A stretch of DNA of 7,090 bases from Candidatus Accumulibacter vicinus (GCA_002425405.1 DIME01000187.1:1316-8405), one strand, 5' to 3'; shown: positions 1-5,655, counted from the first letter of the stretch. The notes: generated from the sequence alone by a model not told the origin. Numbers and translations are program-made.

Positions 1-533
1 GCCGGGCGGATCAGCGGCGCGTAGGCGTCCTTGAACAAGGCGACGTCGGTGACCGCAAGCGCACCGATGGTTTCGCCATGATAGCTGCCGGCCAGGCACA
101 GGAATTCCTGCTTGTCCTGGCGACCGCGGTTCTGCCAGGAGTGGAAAGACATCTTGAGCGCAATTTCGGTCGCCGAAGCACCGTCGGAAGCATAGAAACA
201 ATGGCCGAGCATGCCGCCGGCGAGTGCCGACAGCCGCTCCGAAAGCTCGACCACCGGCCGGTGCGTGCAGCCGGCAAGGATGACATGTTCGAGTTCATCG
301 AGCTGCTCGCGCAGCGCCGCATTGATGCGCGGATGGCAGTGGCCGAAGAGGTTGACCCACCACGAGCTGATGCCATCGAGGTAGCGCCGGCCGTCGAAGT
401 CATACAGCCAGACCCCCTTGCCGCTGGCGATGGGAACCAGCGGCAGGGCCTCGGACGCATGCTGCTTCATCTGGGTACACGGATGCCAGACGGCATCGAG
501 GCTGCGTTGCAGCAGATCGCGATTGCTCATCAT
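1..533 (-). CDS. bioA: Adenosylmethionine-8-amino-7-oxononanoate aminotransferase (BioA), 5' part, runs off left edge
   Basis: PLP-dependent class III aminotransferase that makes 7,8-diaminopelargonate from 7-keto-8-aminopelargonate, with S-adenosylmethionine as amino donor, in cytosolic biotin synthesis. About 177 N-terminal codons are present and the rest (families are usually about 430-450 aa) lies beyond position 1, so the PLP lysine is not visible. Numbering from the second Met, the frame shows HPCTQM near residue 16, GKGVWLYDFDG near 37-47, the substrate-pocket stretch DGISSWWVNLFGHCHP at 52-67, the phosphate-binding loop YASDGASATEIALKM at 113-127, and GSYHGETIGA at 148-157. These are standard BioA motifs. 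Two adjacent in-frame ATGs (533 and 530) follow the upstream stop by 4 and 7 bp, and neither has a good Shine-Dalgarno, so translation is probably coupled to the DUF2863-like gene. I chose 533; 530 is equally possible. Confidence 0.93.
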   Translation of the reverse strand, partial: MMSNRDLLQRSLDAVWHPCTQMKQHASEALPLVPIASGKGVWLYDFDGRRYLDGISSWWVNLFGHCHPRINAALREQLDELEHVILAGCTHRPVVELSERLSALAGGMLGHCFYASDGASATEIALKMSFHSWQNRGRQDKQEFLCLAGSYHGETIGALAVTDVALFKDAYAPLIRP

Positions 534-537
534 CGGT

Positions 538-1713
538 TCAATGCAGGGTCTGCGATGGCACGTTGTTCTGCTCCGGCATCTCGGCGTGTACGGTATCGCC
601 GTCGATATTCGGATAGAGCGGCGCACCACAATCGTCACAGAATTCGTAGGGAAACTGTTGGTCGAGCGCGACCACATCCTTGAGGCCGGATTTGCGCAAA
701 GCGGTTTCGATCTCGCCGGCGACATCGGTGGTTTCATCCTCGATGCCCAGCAATGGCCAGACGACACCATGAAAAACCAGGTCACCGTCTTTCGGGCCGA
801 AACCGATTCGGTATTCCTCCAGCCGTTTGTCATGGAAGCCGCCGATGACTGCACGCAGGCTCTCGGCGGGCTGCCCGAGGGTGGCCTGCAGAAACGCCAC
901 CGAAGCCTTCAGCGAATACGGGCGCGAAGCGCTGTCGGCCGCCCGGCAGGCGGCATGGTAGGCGTCAGCCAGCAGGGGTTCATAGGCACAGCCGGTAAGC
1001 AGGGCTTCGAAGCACGGTCCGCCCTGCTTCAACCATTCCTTGAGGGCACTCTCACGGCTGCTCTTGTCGGCCTCGTTCCAGCGAAAGAGGGGCTGACCAC
1101 GGCGAACCGCCAGCGCACCGACGAGGTAACGGGTATCGGAAAGGAAGCGATTGGTTTCGGGCATGCCCGACGCGTCGATACCGAGGTCGCTGCCGGCCAT
1201 CGCGGCGGTCCCCAGCCGTTGCATCAGTTGCCAGGTATCGGTGAAGCTGTGCGGCAGCTGATCCGGGCTATACAGATAATCGGCGAGGGCCAGCCGGGCA
1301 CCCGCAGCAAAGACATGCGCGCCGAGGTGCACCTTCAGCGTCTGCAGGATGCTTCTCGGAATCGTCGCGGTGGGAATCGAAAAGCGCGACCAGGCCAGCA
1401 GCGGTGCTGTGAAGAGCAGGATGTCGAACTCCTGCCCGAGATGCGACAGCACGCATGACTCGGCGTGTGCCTCGATGGTGTCTGCAAGATCGTCATGCGC
1501 CATGGCATGTGCGTCGAACAGGCGGTCCAGCGAGCCGGTGAAGTCGTCCTCGGCACCGTCATGAAACAGCTTGTCGACGAGTGCGCCGAGACGGTTTTGC
1601 CAGAACAGGTCCTCAAGCTTGCTGCCGGATTCGGCAAGGCCGATGGCCAGACGGCTCAATTCGGTGGCGTCAGCCGAAATGCGCTTGCGGGAGGTAAAGC
1701 GGTTGCGTTTCAT
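538..1713 (-). CDS. DUF2863-like protein of unknown function, upstream of bioA
   Basis: A 391-aa protein without signal peptide or membrane segment, predicted cytosolic. From memory it matches the DUF2863 family of Betaproteobacteria. The N terminus is basic (MKRNRFTSRKR), followed by a helical stretch with LSRLAIGLAESGSKLEDLFW near 20-39. The C terminus carries a CxxC (FCDDCGAPLYPNIDGD, roughly residues 356-371) that looks like half of a zinc site. No catalytic motif is recognisable and no function should be assigned. ATG 1713 is the first Met after an in-frame stop upstream; no clear Shine-Dalgarno is visible. It ends 4 bp before bioA, which suggests one operon, but whether it has any link to biotin is unknown. 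A long open frame on the opposite strand (418-1458) is a codon-bias shadow of this gene. The gene call is firm; the family name is recognition without a search. Confidence 0.85.
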   Translation of the reverse strand: MKRNRFTSRKRISADATELSRLAIGLAESGSKLEDLFWQNRLGALVDKLFHDGAEDDFTGSLDRLFDAHAMAHDDLADTIEAHAESCVLSHLGQEFDILLFTAPLLAWSRFSIPTATIPRSILQTLKVHLGAHVFAAGARLALADYLYSPDQLPHSFTDTWQLMQRLGTAAMAGSDLGIDASGMPETNRFLSDTRYLVGALAVRRGQPLFRWNEADKSSRESALKEWLKQGGPCFEALLTGCAYEPLLADAYHAACRAADSASRPYSLKASVAFLQATLGQPAESLRAVIGGFHDKRLEEYRIGFGPKDGDLVFHGVVWPLLGIEDETTDVAGEIETALRKSGLKDVVALDQQFPYEFCDDCGAPLYPNIDGDTVHAEMPEQNNVPSQTLH

Positions 1714-1744
1714 GGTTGGGAGTCTGCAGGACGGTCAATTCATC

Positions 1745-1753
1745 ATTGTACCA
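1745..1753 (-). promoter_or_regulatory. Probable extended -10 promoter for the DUF2863-bioA unit
   Basis: On the minus strand the sequence reads TGGTACAAT, an extended -10 (TGn plus TACAAT, 5 of 6 to TATAAT). Transcription would begin near 1738, giving a leader of about 25 nt before ATG 1713. No good -35 lies 16-18 bp upstream, which extended -10 promoters tolerate. Prediction from sequence only. Confidence 0.4.
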
Positions 1754-1799
1754 AGCTGGCGGGCTTGACGTTGGCGCGCATGCATCTTCATCAGCAGTT

Positions 1800-1913
1800 C
1801 TAAATTTGAATCCGCTCCGCGATGGCCCGGTGCACGCGGGGTGAGGAGGCTGGCCCAAGGGCCTGGAGCATGAAGTCAAACAGGGTGGCCCAAGAGTCGA
1901 AGTTGAGAACCAT
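1800..1913 (-). other. Short 37-codon reading frame, possible gene fragment
   Basis: The minus strand is open from ATG 1913 to TAG at 1802-1800. The peptide begins MVLNFDSWATLFDFMLQAL and ends RVHRAIAERIQI. Its composition (alternating hydrophobic and charged residues, no low complexity) looks more protein-like than chance, and a GGAAG lies 9 nt before the ATG. It could be a small gene, or the end of a decayed gene such as a transposase. I cannot assign it to a family, and at this length chance remains a serious possibility. Confidence 0.22.
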
Positions 1914-1997
1914 AGGGGGAGTCTTCCAGTACGCTAAAAAAATCCTTCATAACACTATGGGCTTAATTTGGGACTGCTGTTGGATAAGGCTCACGCT

Positions 1998-2020
1998 TGA
2001 CGGCCATGCATCGGCCGTCA
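1998..2020. repeat. Inverted repeat, 8-bp arms
   Basis: Arms TGACGGCC (1998-2005) and GGCCGTCA (2013-2020) pair perfectly around a 7-nt loop ATGCATC. There is no T-run on either side, so it is a poor intrinsic terminator. It sits about 100 bp upstream of the PEP-CTERM start and could be an operator or an RNA structure in the leader. The function is unknown. Confidence 0.5.
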
Positions 2021-2102
2021 TACACTTCCCAGCGTCCGTTGGATTTCCTATCCTTCGATATTGCTTTTGCCGCCTGGTCAGCCGCTGTCTCTAAACCAAG
2101 TC

Positions 2103-2119
2103 AAAAAAAGGGGGGGGGG
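2103..2119 (+). promoter_or_regulatory. A7G10 homopolymer tract acting as the ribosome-binding region
   Basis: Seven A followed by ten G end two bases before ATG 2122. Part of it (AAGGGGG) can pair with the 16S anti-Shine-Dalgarno UUCCUCC with one G-U wobble, so it probably supplies the ribosome-binding site. A G run this long is prone to slippage, which would change spacing to the start codon and hence expression. Slippage is inferred, not shown. Confidence 0.6.
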
Positions 2120-2121
2120 TC

Positions 2122-2763
2122 ATGAATTTTGCGCGCGCATGCTTTGTGGTGGCGACGGTCATTGCCTGCAGCTCTGTCGTCGCGCTGCCGACGCAAGTCG
2201 ACTCGATCAATGGCGCGGCGTCGCCCGCCGCGAGCACCGCCTGGTCAGCGGCGGAAGCCGGATGGTTGTATTCGCCGACCGAGTCCTACTCGTTGTCCGA
2301 GGTCAAGACGCGCTTTGCGTCGATCGATAGTCGTACCGTAGTGCTGGAGATTTGGGACGACTCCCCTTTGAACGGCGGTCATTTGCTCCGCAGCGCGTCG
2401 ACCAGCCTCACCGGAGAGCCGTTCGAAACGTGGTCGTTCGCCGACCTGGATCTGCAGACAGGCGAAGACTATTTCGTCGGTTTTCGAAACATTTCCGGAC
2501 TCGGCGTCAACTTCACAAGAGACGCGGGCGCGACCAACCTTGGCCGCTACTACTTCTCTTTCGACAATACGGGTGCCTATGAGAGGGAAGCCGTCTCATC
2601 GACCATTTCGGGAGCGCAGCCCATCCTGCGGTTTGCCGGAACGCGCGCCGTTCCGGAACCGGCGTCCAGCTTCTTGACGGCGCTCGCCCTGGCGCTCATG
2701 CTCGTCCAGGTGAGCAAACGGGCGACAAGCCGAACGCTCGCCGTTCACCGCCGCCTTCCATGA
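2122..2763 (+). CDS. PEP-CTERM sorting-domain protein (exported, exosortase substrate)
   Basis: A 213-aa secreted protein. Residues 1-21 form a Sec signal (hydrophobic core 6-16, likely cleavage after VVA-21); VIAC at 13-16 also fits a loose lipobox, so lipidation cannot be excluded. The middle (about 45-170) looks like an all-beta module: AGWLYSP near 46, RTVVLEIWDDSP near 71, GEDYFVGFRN near 114. Similar modules occur in other PEP-CTERM proteins, but I know no function. The C terminus has the tripartite sorting signal: VPEP at 177-180, a hydrophobic segment at about 183-197, then basic KR at 199-200. The tail after KR is about 13 residues, somewhat long. In this family an exosortase (EpsH/XrtA type) cleaves at the PEP motif and the protein is exported with exopolysaccharide; none of those genes is in the window. 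It is a single-gene unit as far as visible, with a poly-G ribosome-binding region. Confidence 0.85.
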   Translation: MNFARACFVVATVIACSSVVALPTQVDSINGAASPAASTAWSAAEAGWLYSPTESYSLSEVKTRFASIDSRTVVLEIWDDSPLNGGHLLRSASTSLTGEPFETWSFADLDLQTGEDYFVGFRNISGLGVNFTRDAGATNLGRYYFSFDNTGAYEREAVSSTISGAQPILRFAGTRAVPEPASSFLTALALALMLVQVSKRATSRTLAVHRRLP

Positions 2764-2784
2764 TCGAGGCTCTCCGCCCAAGAA

Positions 2785-2825
2785 CCCGGATCGCCGGGAT
2801 GGCGTAGTCCGGCAGCCACCGCCGG
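2785..2825. repeat. Two small GC-rich hairpins after the PEP-CTERM gene
   Basis: CCCGG (2785-2789) pairs with CCGGG (2794-2798) around ATCG. CCGGC (2809-2813) pairs with GCCGG (2821-2825) around 7 nt. Neither is followed by a T-run, so they are not classical intrinsic terminators. They could slow or end transcription or be REP-like debris beside the IS200-type remnant, but with 5-bp stems chance is also reasonable in GC-rich DNA. Confidence 0.3.
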
Positions 2826-2884
2826 CGCGGAGCGTCCGTTGCGGGAGGGAGGACGTAGCCCCGCGTTAACCAAAAATGGGAAAT

Positions 2885-2903
2885 CCCCCGGCTCTGCTGG
2901 GGG
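2885..2903 (+). repeat. Subterminal hairpin of the IS200-type remnant
   Basis: CCCCCGGC (2885-2892) pairs with GCTGGGGG (2896-2903) around the loop TCT, with one G-T wobble. TnpA enzymes of the IS200/IS605 group recognise such subterminal hairpins in single-stranded form. Its place about 50 bp before the tnpA start fits the left end of such an element. Confidence 0.6.
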
Positions 2904-2929
2904 ACAGGAAAAGTTTGACATTTCAGGGA

Positions 2930-2958
2930 GTCCATCAGTATGGAGAATCCCGATGGAC
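2930..2958 (+). promoter_or_regulatory. Possible start-codon-masking stem in the tnpA leader
   Basis: GTCCATC (2930-2936) is the reverse complement of GATGGAC (2952-2958), which contains the tnpA ATG at 2953. In the transcript this 7-bp stem with a 15-nt loop could hide the start codon. IS200 is known to repress its transposase by leader RNA structure. Here it is a relic, because the gene is broken. Confidence 0.35.
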
Positions 2959-3092
2959 GAGTGCGAAAGCCTAAGCCACTCCAAGTGGGAGTGCAAATAT
3001 CACGTAGTATTCATCCCGAAGTGCCGACGCTGTATGAGCAGCTGCGTCGTCACCTCGGGGAAGTGTTCTGCAAACTGGCTGAGAGGCTGTGA
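2953..3092 (+). pseudogene. tnpA: Truncated, frameshifted IS200/IS605 TnpA (Y1 transposase)
   Basis: From ATG 2953 the frame gives MDECESLSHSKWECKYHVVF then IPKCRR, the typical N terminus of this transposase class. At 3028-3030 the frame breaks, and the expected continuation, LYEQLRRHLGEVFCKLAE (3030-3083), appears in another frame. Homologues as I remember them have two extra residues (about KT) between CRR and LY. A 7-nt deletion between two ACG triplets would explain both the missing residues and the shift. Similarity stops after about 45 residues, before the HUH metal-binding motif and catalytic Tyr of these roughly 140-150-aa enzymes, so no activity is possible. A second ATG (2940), with GGGAG upstream, opens the frame that later encodes LYEQ, but its early codons give no transposase-like sequence. 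Confidence 0.72.
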
Positions 3093-3431
3093 AAACTGCG
3101 ATGAACGCAGACGCGACACGGTGCGATTCTCCCGGCCGTAGCACGGTTTTTCCGACCGTAGCGCCATGCGGGGTTGCTGGCTTGTCCAGACCGGGAGGCC
3201 CCGCCGCCTGCGTTACTTCGTGCGACTTTCCTCCTTTCTTGTGCGCCGCAACCTGCCAACACCTGGCGCTGCACCACCGTTGATGCCGGTTCGAGTACGG
3301 CCCCGCATCAAAGGCTAGCGCTGGCCATGCTTGCCCGTGTATTGTCTCAAACCATTCCCTGATGTCTCATTAGTTACACGGCAAAGTCTCACACCAACAG
3401 CTTTCCATCAACCTGGAAAACCGGCGGCAGG

Positions 3432-3459
3432 TTGACCAATCTTTAACTTTACATAATAA
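3432..3459 (+). promoter_or_regulatory. Candidate sigma-70 promoter in AT-rich patch
   Basis: TTGACC (3432-3437) and TAATAA (3454-3459) are 16 bp apart in the only AT-rich stretch of the window. It would drive the peroxiredoxin-phoH unit with a leader of nearly 200 nt. AT-rich DNA yields such pairs by chance, so support is modest. A TTGACA at 3496-3501 has no matching -10. Confidence 0.3.
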
Positions 3460-3589
3460 AAATTATACGAAATGTCTGATATCATAATTTCATGTTTGAC
3501 AGATCGTAGGAATCAGGCGTCGCCAACTTGGTCCCGCCTGCTCGGTCCCAGCAGGAATCCGAACCTGACGGCAAACAGCGATTCAAAGC

Positions 3590-3619
3590 TTGACCGACGA
3601 TCCGGTTTCTTACCACAAT
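3590..3619 (+). promoter_or_regulatory. Candidate proximal promoter of the peroxiredoxin gene
   Basis: TTGACC (3590-3595, 5 of 6) and CACAAT (3614-3619, 4 of 6) are separated by 18 bp. Transcription would start near 3626, about 24 nt before ATG 3650. No OxyR-like site was recognised. Confidence 0.3.
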
Positions 3620-3649
3620 CTGGCTCTTCGTCCCTGAAAAGCTAGCCCC

Positions 3650-4105
3650 ATGATTGATCAGACCGTTGACGACTTCAGCCTGCCCGCAACCGGTAGCCGG
3701 ACCTTCACTCTCTCGGCTTGTCTGGGGAGCCCCGTCGTCCTGTATTTCTATCCCAAGGACAGCACGCCGGGATGTACCACCGAGGCACAGCAATTCCGTG
3801 ACCTGTACCCGCAGTTCGTGGAGGCTGGCGCCCTGGTAGTCGGTGTGTCTCGTGACAGAGTCAAGTCACACGAGAACTTCAAAGCGAAGCAGAACCTGCC
3901 ATTTGATCTGCTTTCCGACACCGAAGAATTGCTGTGCACCCGCTTCGCGGTCATCAAGATGAAGTCGATGTACGGTAAACAGGTTCGCGGCATCGAGCGC
4001 AGCACCTTTGTCATTGACGGCCAAGGCGTGCTGCGGTGCGAATGGCGCCGCGTCAAGGTGGCCGGCCACGCGCAGGAAGTTCTGGATTTCATCACCCGGC
4101 TCTGA
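3650..4105 (+). CDS. bcp: Thiol peroxidase, BCP/PrxQ-type peroxiredoxin
   Basis: A 151-aa cytosolic peroxiredoxin that reduces hydrogen peroxide and organic hydroperoxides, using thioredoxin or a similar reductant. The thioredoxin-fold core is complete: VVLYFYPKDSTPGCTTEA at 29-46, with peroxidatic Cys42 in the PxxxTxxC motif (Pro35, Thr39), and the conserved Arg117 in GIERSTFVID. The resolving Cys of E. coli BCP, five residues after the peroxidatic one, is absent: position 47 is Gln. Cys96 lies at the spacing of E. coli Cys99, and Cys24 is the only other Cys, so the enzyme may act as a 1-Cys type or use an unusual partner. The length is normal for the family. A weak GAAAAG (3636-3641) precedes the ATG by 8 nt. 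phoH follows after 38 bp on the same strand, suggesting co-transcription. Confidence 0.93.
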   Translation: MIDQTVDDFSLPATGSRTFTLSACLGSPVVLYFYPKDSTPGCTTEAQQFRDLYPQFVEAGALVVGVSRDRVKSHENFKAKQNLPFDLLSDTEELLCTRFAVIKMKSMYGKQVRGIERSTFVIDGQGVLRCEWRRVKVAGHAQEVLDFITRL

Positions 4106-4129
4106 CATGAAACCCTTACCGGCCTGATC

Positions 4130-4136
4130 AGGAAAG
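4130..4136 (+). promoter_or_regulatory. Shine-Dalgarno of the PIN-PhoH gene
   Basis: AGGAAAG lies 7 nt before ATG 4144 and supports that start. It overlaps the end of a 10-bp palindrome, CCTGATCAGG (4123-4132), which is probably coincidental. Confidence 0.7.
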
Positions 4137-4143
4137 CGCTCAC

Positions 4144-5553
4144 ATGGCCCGCAATACTGCAGCTGCCGCCGCACCAGGCAAGCTTTTCGTTCTCGACACC
4201 AATGTCCTGATGCACGACCCGACCTGCATTTACCGCTTCGAGGAGCACGATGTCTTCCTGCCGATGATGACCCTGGAAGAACTCGACAACCACAAGAAAG
4301 GCTTGTCGGAAATCGCCCGCAACGCTCGCCAGGTGACGCGCACTCTTGACGAGATCGTCAACAGCGTAGATGGGTCCATCGACCAAGGCATCCCGCTCCA
4401 TGGACCTTCCCGCAAACTCGCCAGCGGCCGCCTTTTCCTGCAGACCGAGGCAATCACCGGCGGGTTGCCGGCGGGATTGCCAACGGCCAGAGTCGACAAC
4501 CAGATTCTGGCCGTCGTCATCGATCTGCAACGCCGACATCCCGAACGTCCGGTCATCCTCGTCTCCAAGGACATCAATATGCGCATCAAGGCCCGTGTCC
4601 TCGGGCTCTCGGCGCAGGATTACTTCAACGACAAGGTACTCGAGGACACCGACCTCCTGTATACGGGAATGCGCGAGCTGCCCTCTGATTTCTGGGAGGT
4701 CTATGGCCAGGACATCGAGTCCCGGAAGAAGGACGGTCGTACGCTGTACCGCCTCAAAGGGTCATTCTGCGCGCACCTGCTGGTCAATCAGTTCCTCTTT
4801 CAGGAAGGAGAAAAACCGCTCTATGCCATCGTCCGCGAAATCTCCGGATCGACCGCCGAAATCCAGACGCTGACCGATTATACGCACACCAAGAACAATG
4901 TCTGGGGCATCACGGCGCGCAACCGCGAACAGAATTTTGCGCTCAATCTGCTGATGAACCCGGAAGTCGATTTCATCACCCTGCTCGGCCAGGCCGGCAC
5001 CGGCAAGACGCTGCTCACCCTGGCTGCCGGTCTTACGCAGGTGCTCGAAGGAAGGCGCTACAGCGAGATCATCATGACCCGTGTCACTGTTCCCGTTGGC
5101 GAGGACATCGGTTTTCTGCCAGGGACCGAGGAAGAAAAGATGGGGCCGTGGATGGGTGCTCTCGAAGATAACCTTGAAGTCCTCAACAAGAGCGATGACG
5201 ATGCCGGCGACTGGGGCCGTGCGGCGACCCGTGACCTGGTTCGCAACCGGATCAAGATCAAATCGCTCAATTTCATGCGTGGCCGCACCTTCCTCAACAA
5301 GTTCCTGATCATCGACGAGGCGCAAAACCTGACGCCGAAGCAGATGAAAACCCTGATCACGCGTGCCGGACCAGGCACCAAGGTGATTTGCCTCGGCAAC
5401 ATTGCACAGATCGATACGCCTTACCTGACCGAAGGCAGTTCCGGGTTGACCTACGTCGTCGACCGCTTCAAGGGCTGGCAGCACGCCGGTCATATCACCC
5501 TGCAGCGAGGCGAGCGTTCCCGCCTCGCTGACTACGCTGCTGAAGTGTTATAA
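4144..5553 (+). CDS. phoH: PIN-PhoH protein (YlaK/PhoH2-type RNA-processing ATPase)
   Basis: A 469-aa cytosolic fusion of an N-terminal PIN ribonuclease domain and a C-terminal PhoH ATPase. PIN domain, about 13-175: FVLDTNVLMHDP (Asp18), TLEEL (Glu45) and SKDINMRIKA (Asp143) give the expected acidic metal-binding residues. A linker domain covers about 195-265. PhoH domain, about 265-469: Walker A GQAGTGKT at 282-289, Walker B FLIIDEAQN at 387-395, GNIAQIDTPYL near 418-428, and QRGERSRL near the C terminus. All key residues appear intact. Mycobacterial PhoH2 of this architecture has RNA helicase and RNase activity; that role is inferred here. It is longer than the single-domain E. coli PhoH (about 350 aa), as expected for the fusion. 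Despite the name, nothing ties it to phosphate control. It is likely co-transcribed with the upstream peroxiredoxin gene and is followed by a strong terminator. Confidence 0.94.
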   Translation: MARNTAAAAAPGKLFVLDTNVLMHDPTCIYRFEEHDVFLPMMTLEELDNHKKGLSEIARNARQVTRTLDEIVNSVDGSIDQGIPLHGPSRKLASGRLFLQTEAITGGLPAGLPTARVDNQILAVVIDLQRRHPERPVILVSKDINMRIKARVLGLSAQDYFNDKVLEDTDLLYTGMRELPSDFWEVYGQDIESRKKDGRTLYRLKGSFCAHLLVNQFLFQEGEKPLYAIVREISGSTAEIQTLTDYTHTKNNVWGITARNREQNFALNLLMNPEVDFITLLGQAGTGKTLLTLAAGLTQVLEGRRYSEIIMTRVTVPVGEDIGFLPGTEEEKMGPWMGALEDNLEVLNKSDDDAGDWGRAATRDLVRNRIKIKSLNFMRGRTFLNKFLIIDEAQNLTPKQMKTLITRAGPGTKVICLGNIAQIDTPYLTEGSSGLTYVVDRFKGWQHAGHITLQRGERSRLADYAAEVL

Positions 5554-5571
5554 TTTTTTTGGACATCAACG

Positions 5572-5605
5572 GGGCCGTGTCTGGTGACACGGCCCGGTCG
5601 TTTTT
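5572..5605 (+). terminator. Rho-independent terminator after phoH
   Basis: A perfect 10-bp stem, GGGCCGTGTC (5572-5581) with GACACGGCCC (5586-5595), around the loop TGGT, is followed after five bases by TTTTT (5601-5605). It lies 18 bp after the phoH stop and closes the peroxiredoxin-phoH unit. The five-base gap before the T-run is longer than ideal, but the stem is very stable. Confidence 0.85.
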
Positions 5606-5655
5606 GGCCATCGATCCATGCTGCCGGCTCCGAGCGTAAGGATCCTGTGCTTACT

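Larger units (their letters stand above)
1714..2121. other. Intergenic region between divergent units, about 400 bp
   Basis: Separates the minus-strand DUF2863-bioA unit from the plus-strand PEP-CTERM gene. It contains the minus-strand promoter candidate, a short minus-strand reading frame (1800-1913), a hairpin (1998-2020) and the A7G10 tract before ATG 2122. I looked for a promoter for the PEP-CTERM gene and found no good sigma-70 pair. There is also no clean GG-N10-GC sigma-54 signature. No RNA gene was recognised. Confidence 0.6.
2885..3092 (+). mobile_element. IS200/IS605-type insertion sequence, left-end remnant
   Basis: Remnant of an element of the single-strand-transposing IS200/IS605 group. 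It has a subterminal hairpin (2885-2903), a leader with a possible start-codon-masking stem, and the N-terminal third of a damaged tnpA. No right end, right hairpin or accessory tnpB is visible before the peroxiredoxin gene, so it is immobile on its own. The left boundary is uncertain and may lie upstream of 2885; the right boundary, where homology stops, is near 3083-3092. The identification comes from recognising the TnpA sequence, not from a database match. Confidence 0.7.
3093..3649. other. Gene-free region between IS remnant and peroxiredoxin gene
   Basis: About 560 bp with no gene I can support. From 3093 to about 3360 it is GC-rich with short open frames that look non-coding. The joint near 3084 reads GAGGCTGTGAAAA, which resembles the terminal sequence of some insertion sequences, so this stretch may be debris of a second element (weak inference). 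From about 3365 to 3500 it becomes AT-rich, including the palindrome TGATATCA (3477-3484) and promoter-like hexamers, before returning to higher GC near 3510. Confidence 0.5.

Noticed and set aside
78..683. Plus-strand open frame over bioA and the DUF2863 3' end
   Set aside because: The opposite strand carries unmistakable BioA motifs throughout 1-533; this frame has none.
418..1458. Long plus-strand open frame (346 codons) opposite the DUF2863-like gene
   Set aside because: It is antisense to a frame with family-like sequence and good operon context; its translation shows no recognisable motif. Typical GC-rich shadow.
3285..3301. tRNA T-arm-like string (GCCGG, TTCGAGT, ACGGC)
   Set aside because: The loop fits the T-loop consensus, but the stem has a mismatch and no anticodon arm, acceptor stem or CCA can be found around it.
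4123..4132. Palindrome CCTGATCAGG before phoH
   Set aside because: Only 10 bp with no loop for a useful hairpin and no T-run; it overlaps the Shine-Dalgarno and is probably chance.
3748..4539. Minus-strand 263-codon frame across the peroxiredoxin and phoH genes
   Set aside because: It spans two real plus-strand genes and their junction; composition matches reverse-complement shadow.
4762..5493. Minus-strand 243-codon frame inside phoH
   Set aside because: It lies fully within the conserved PhoH ATPase domain on the other strand; no motifs of its own.
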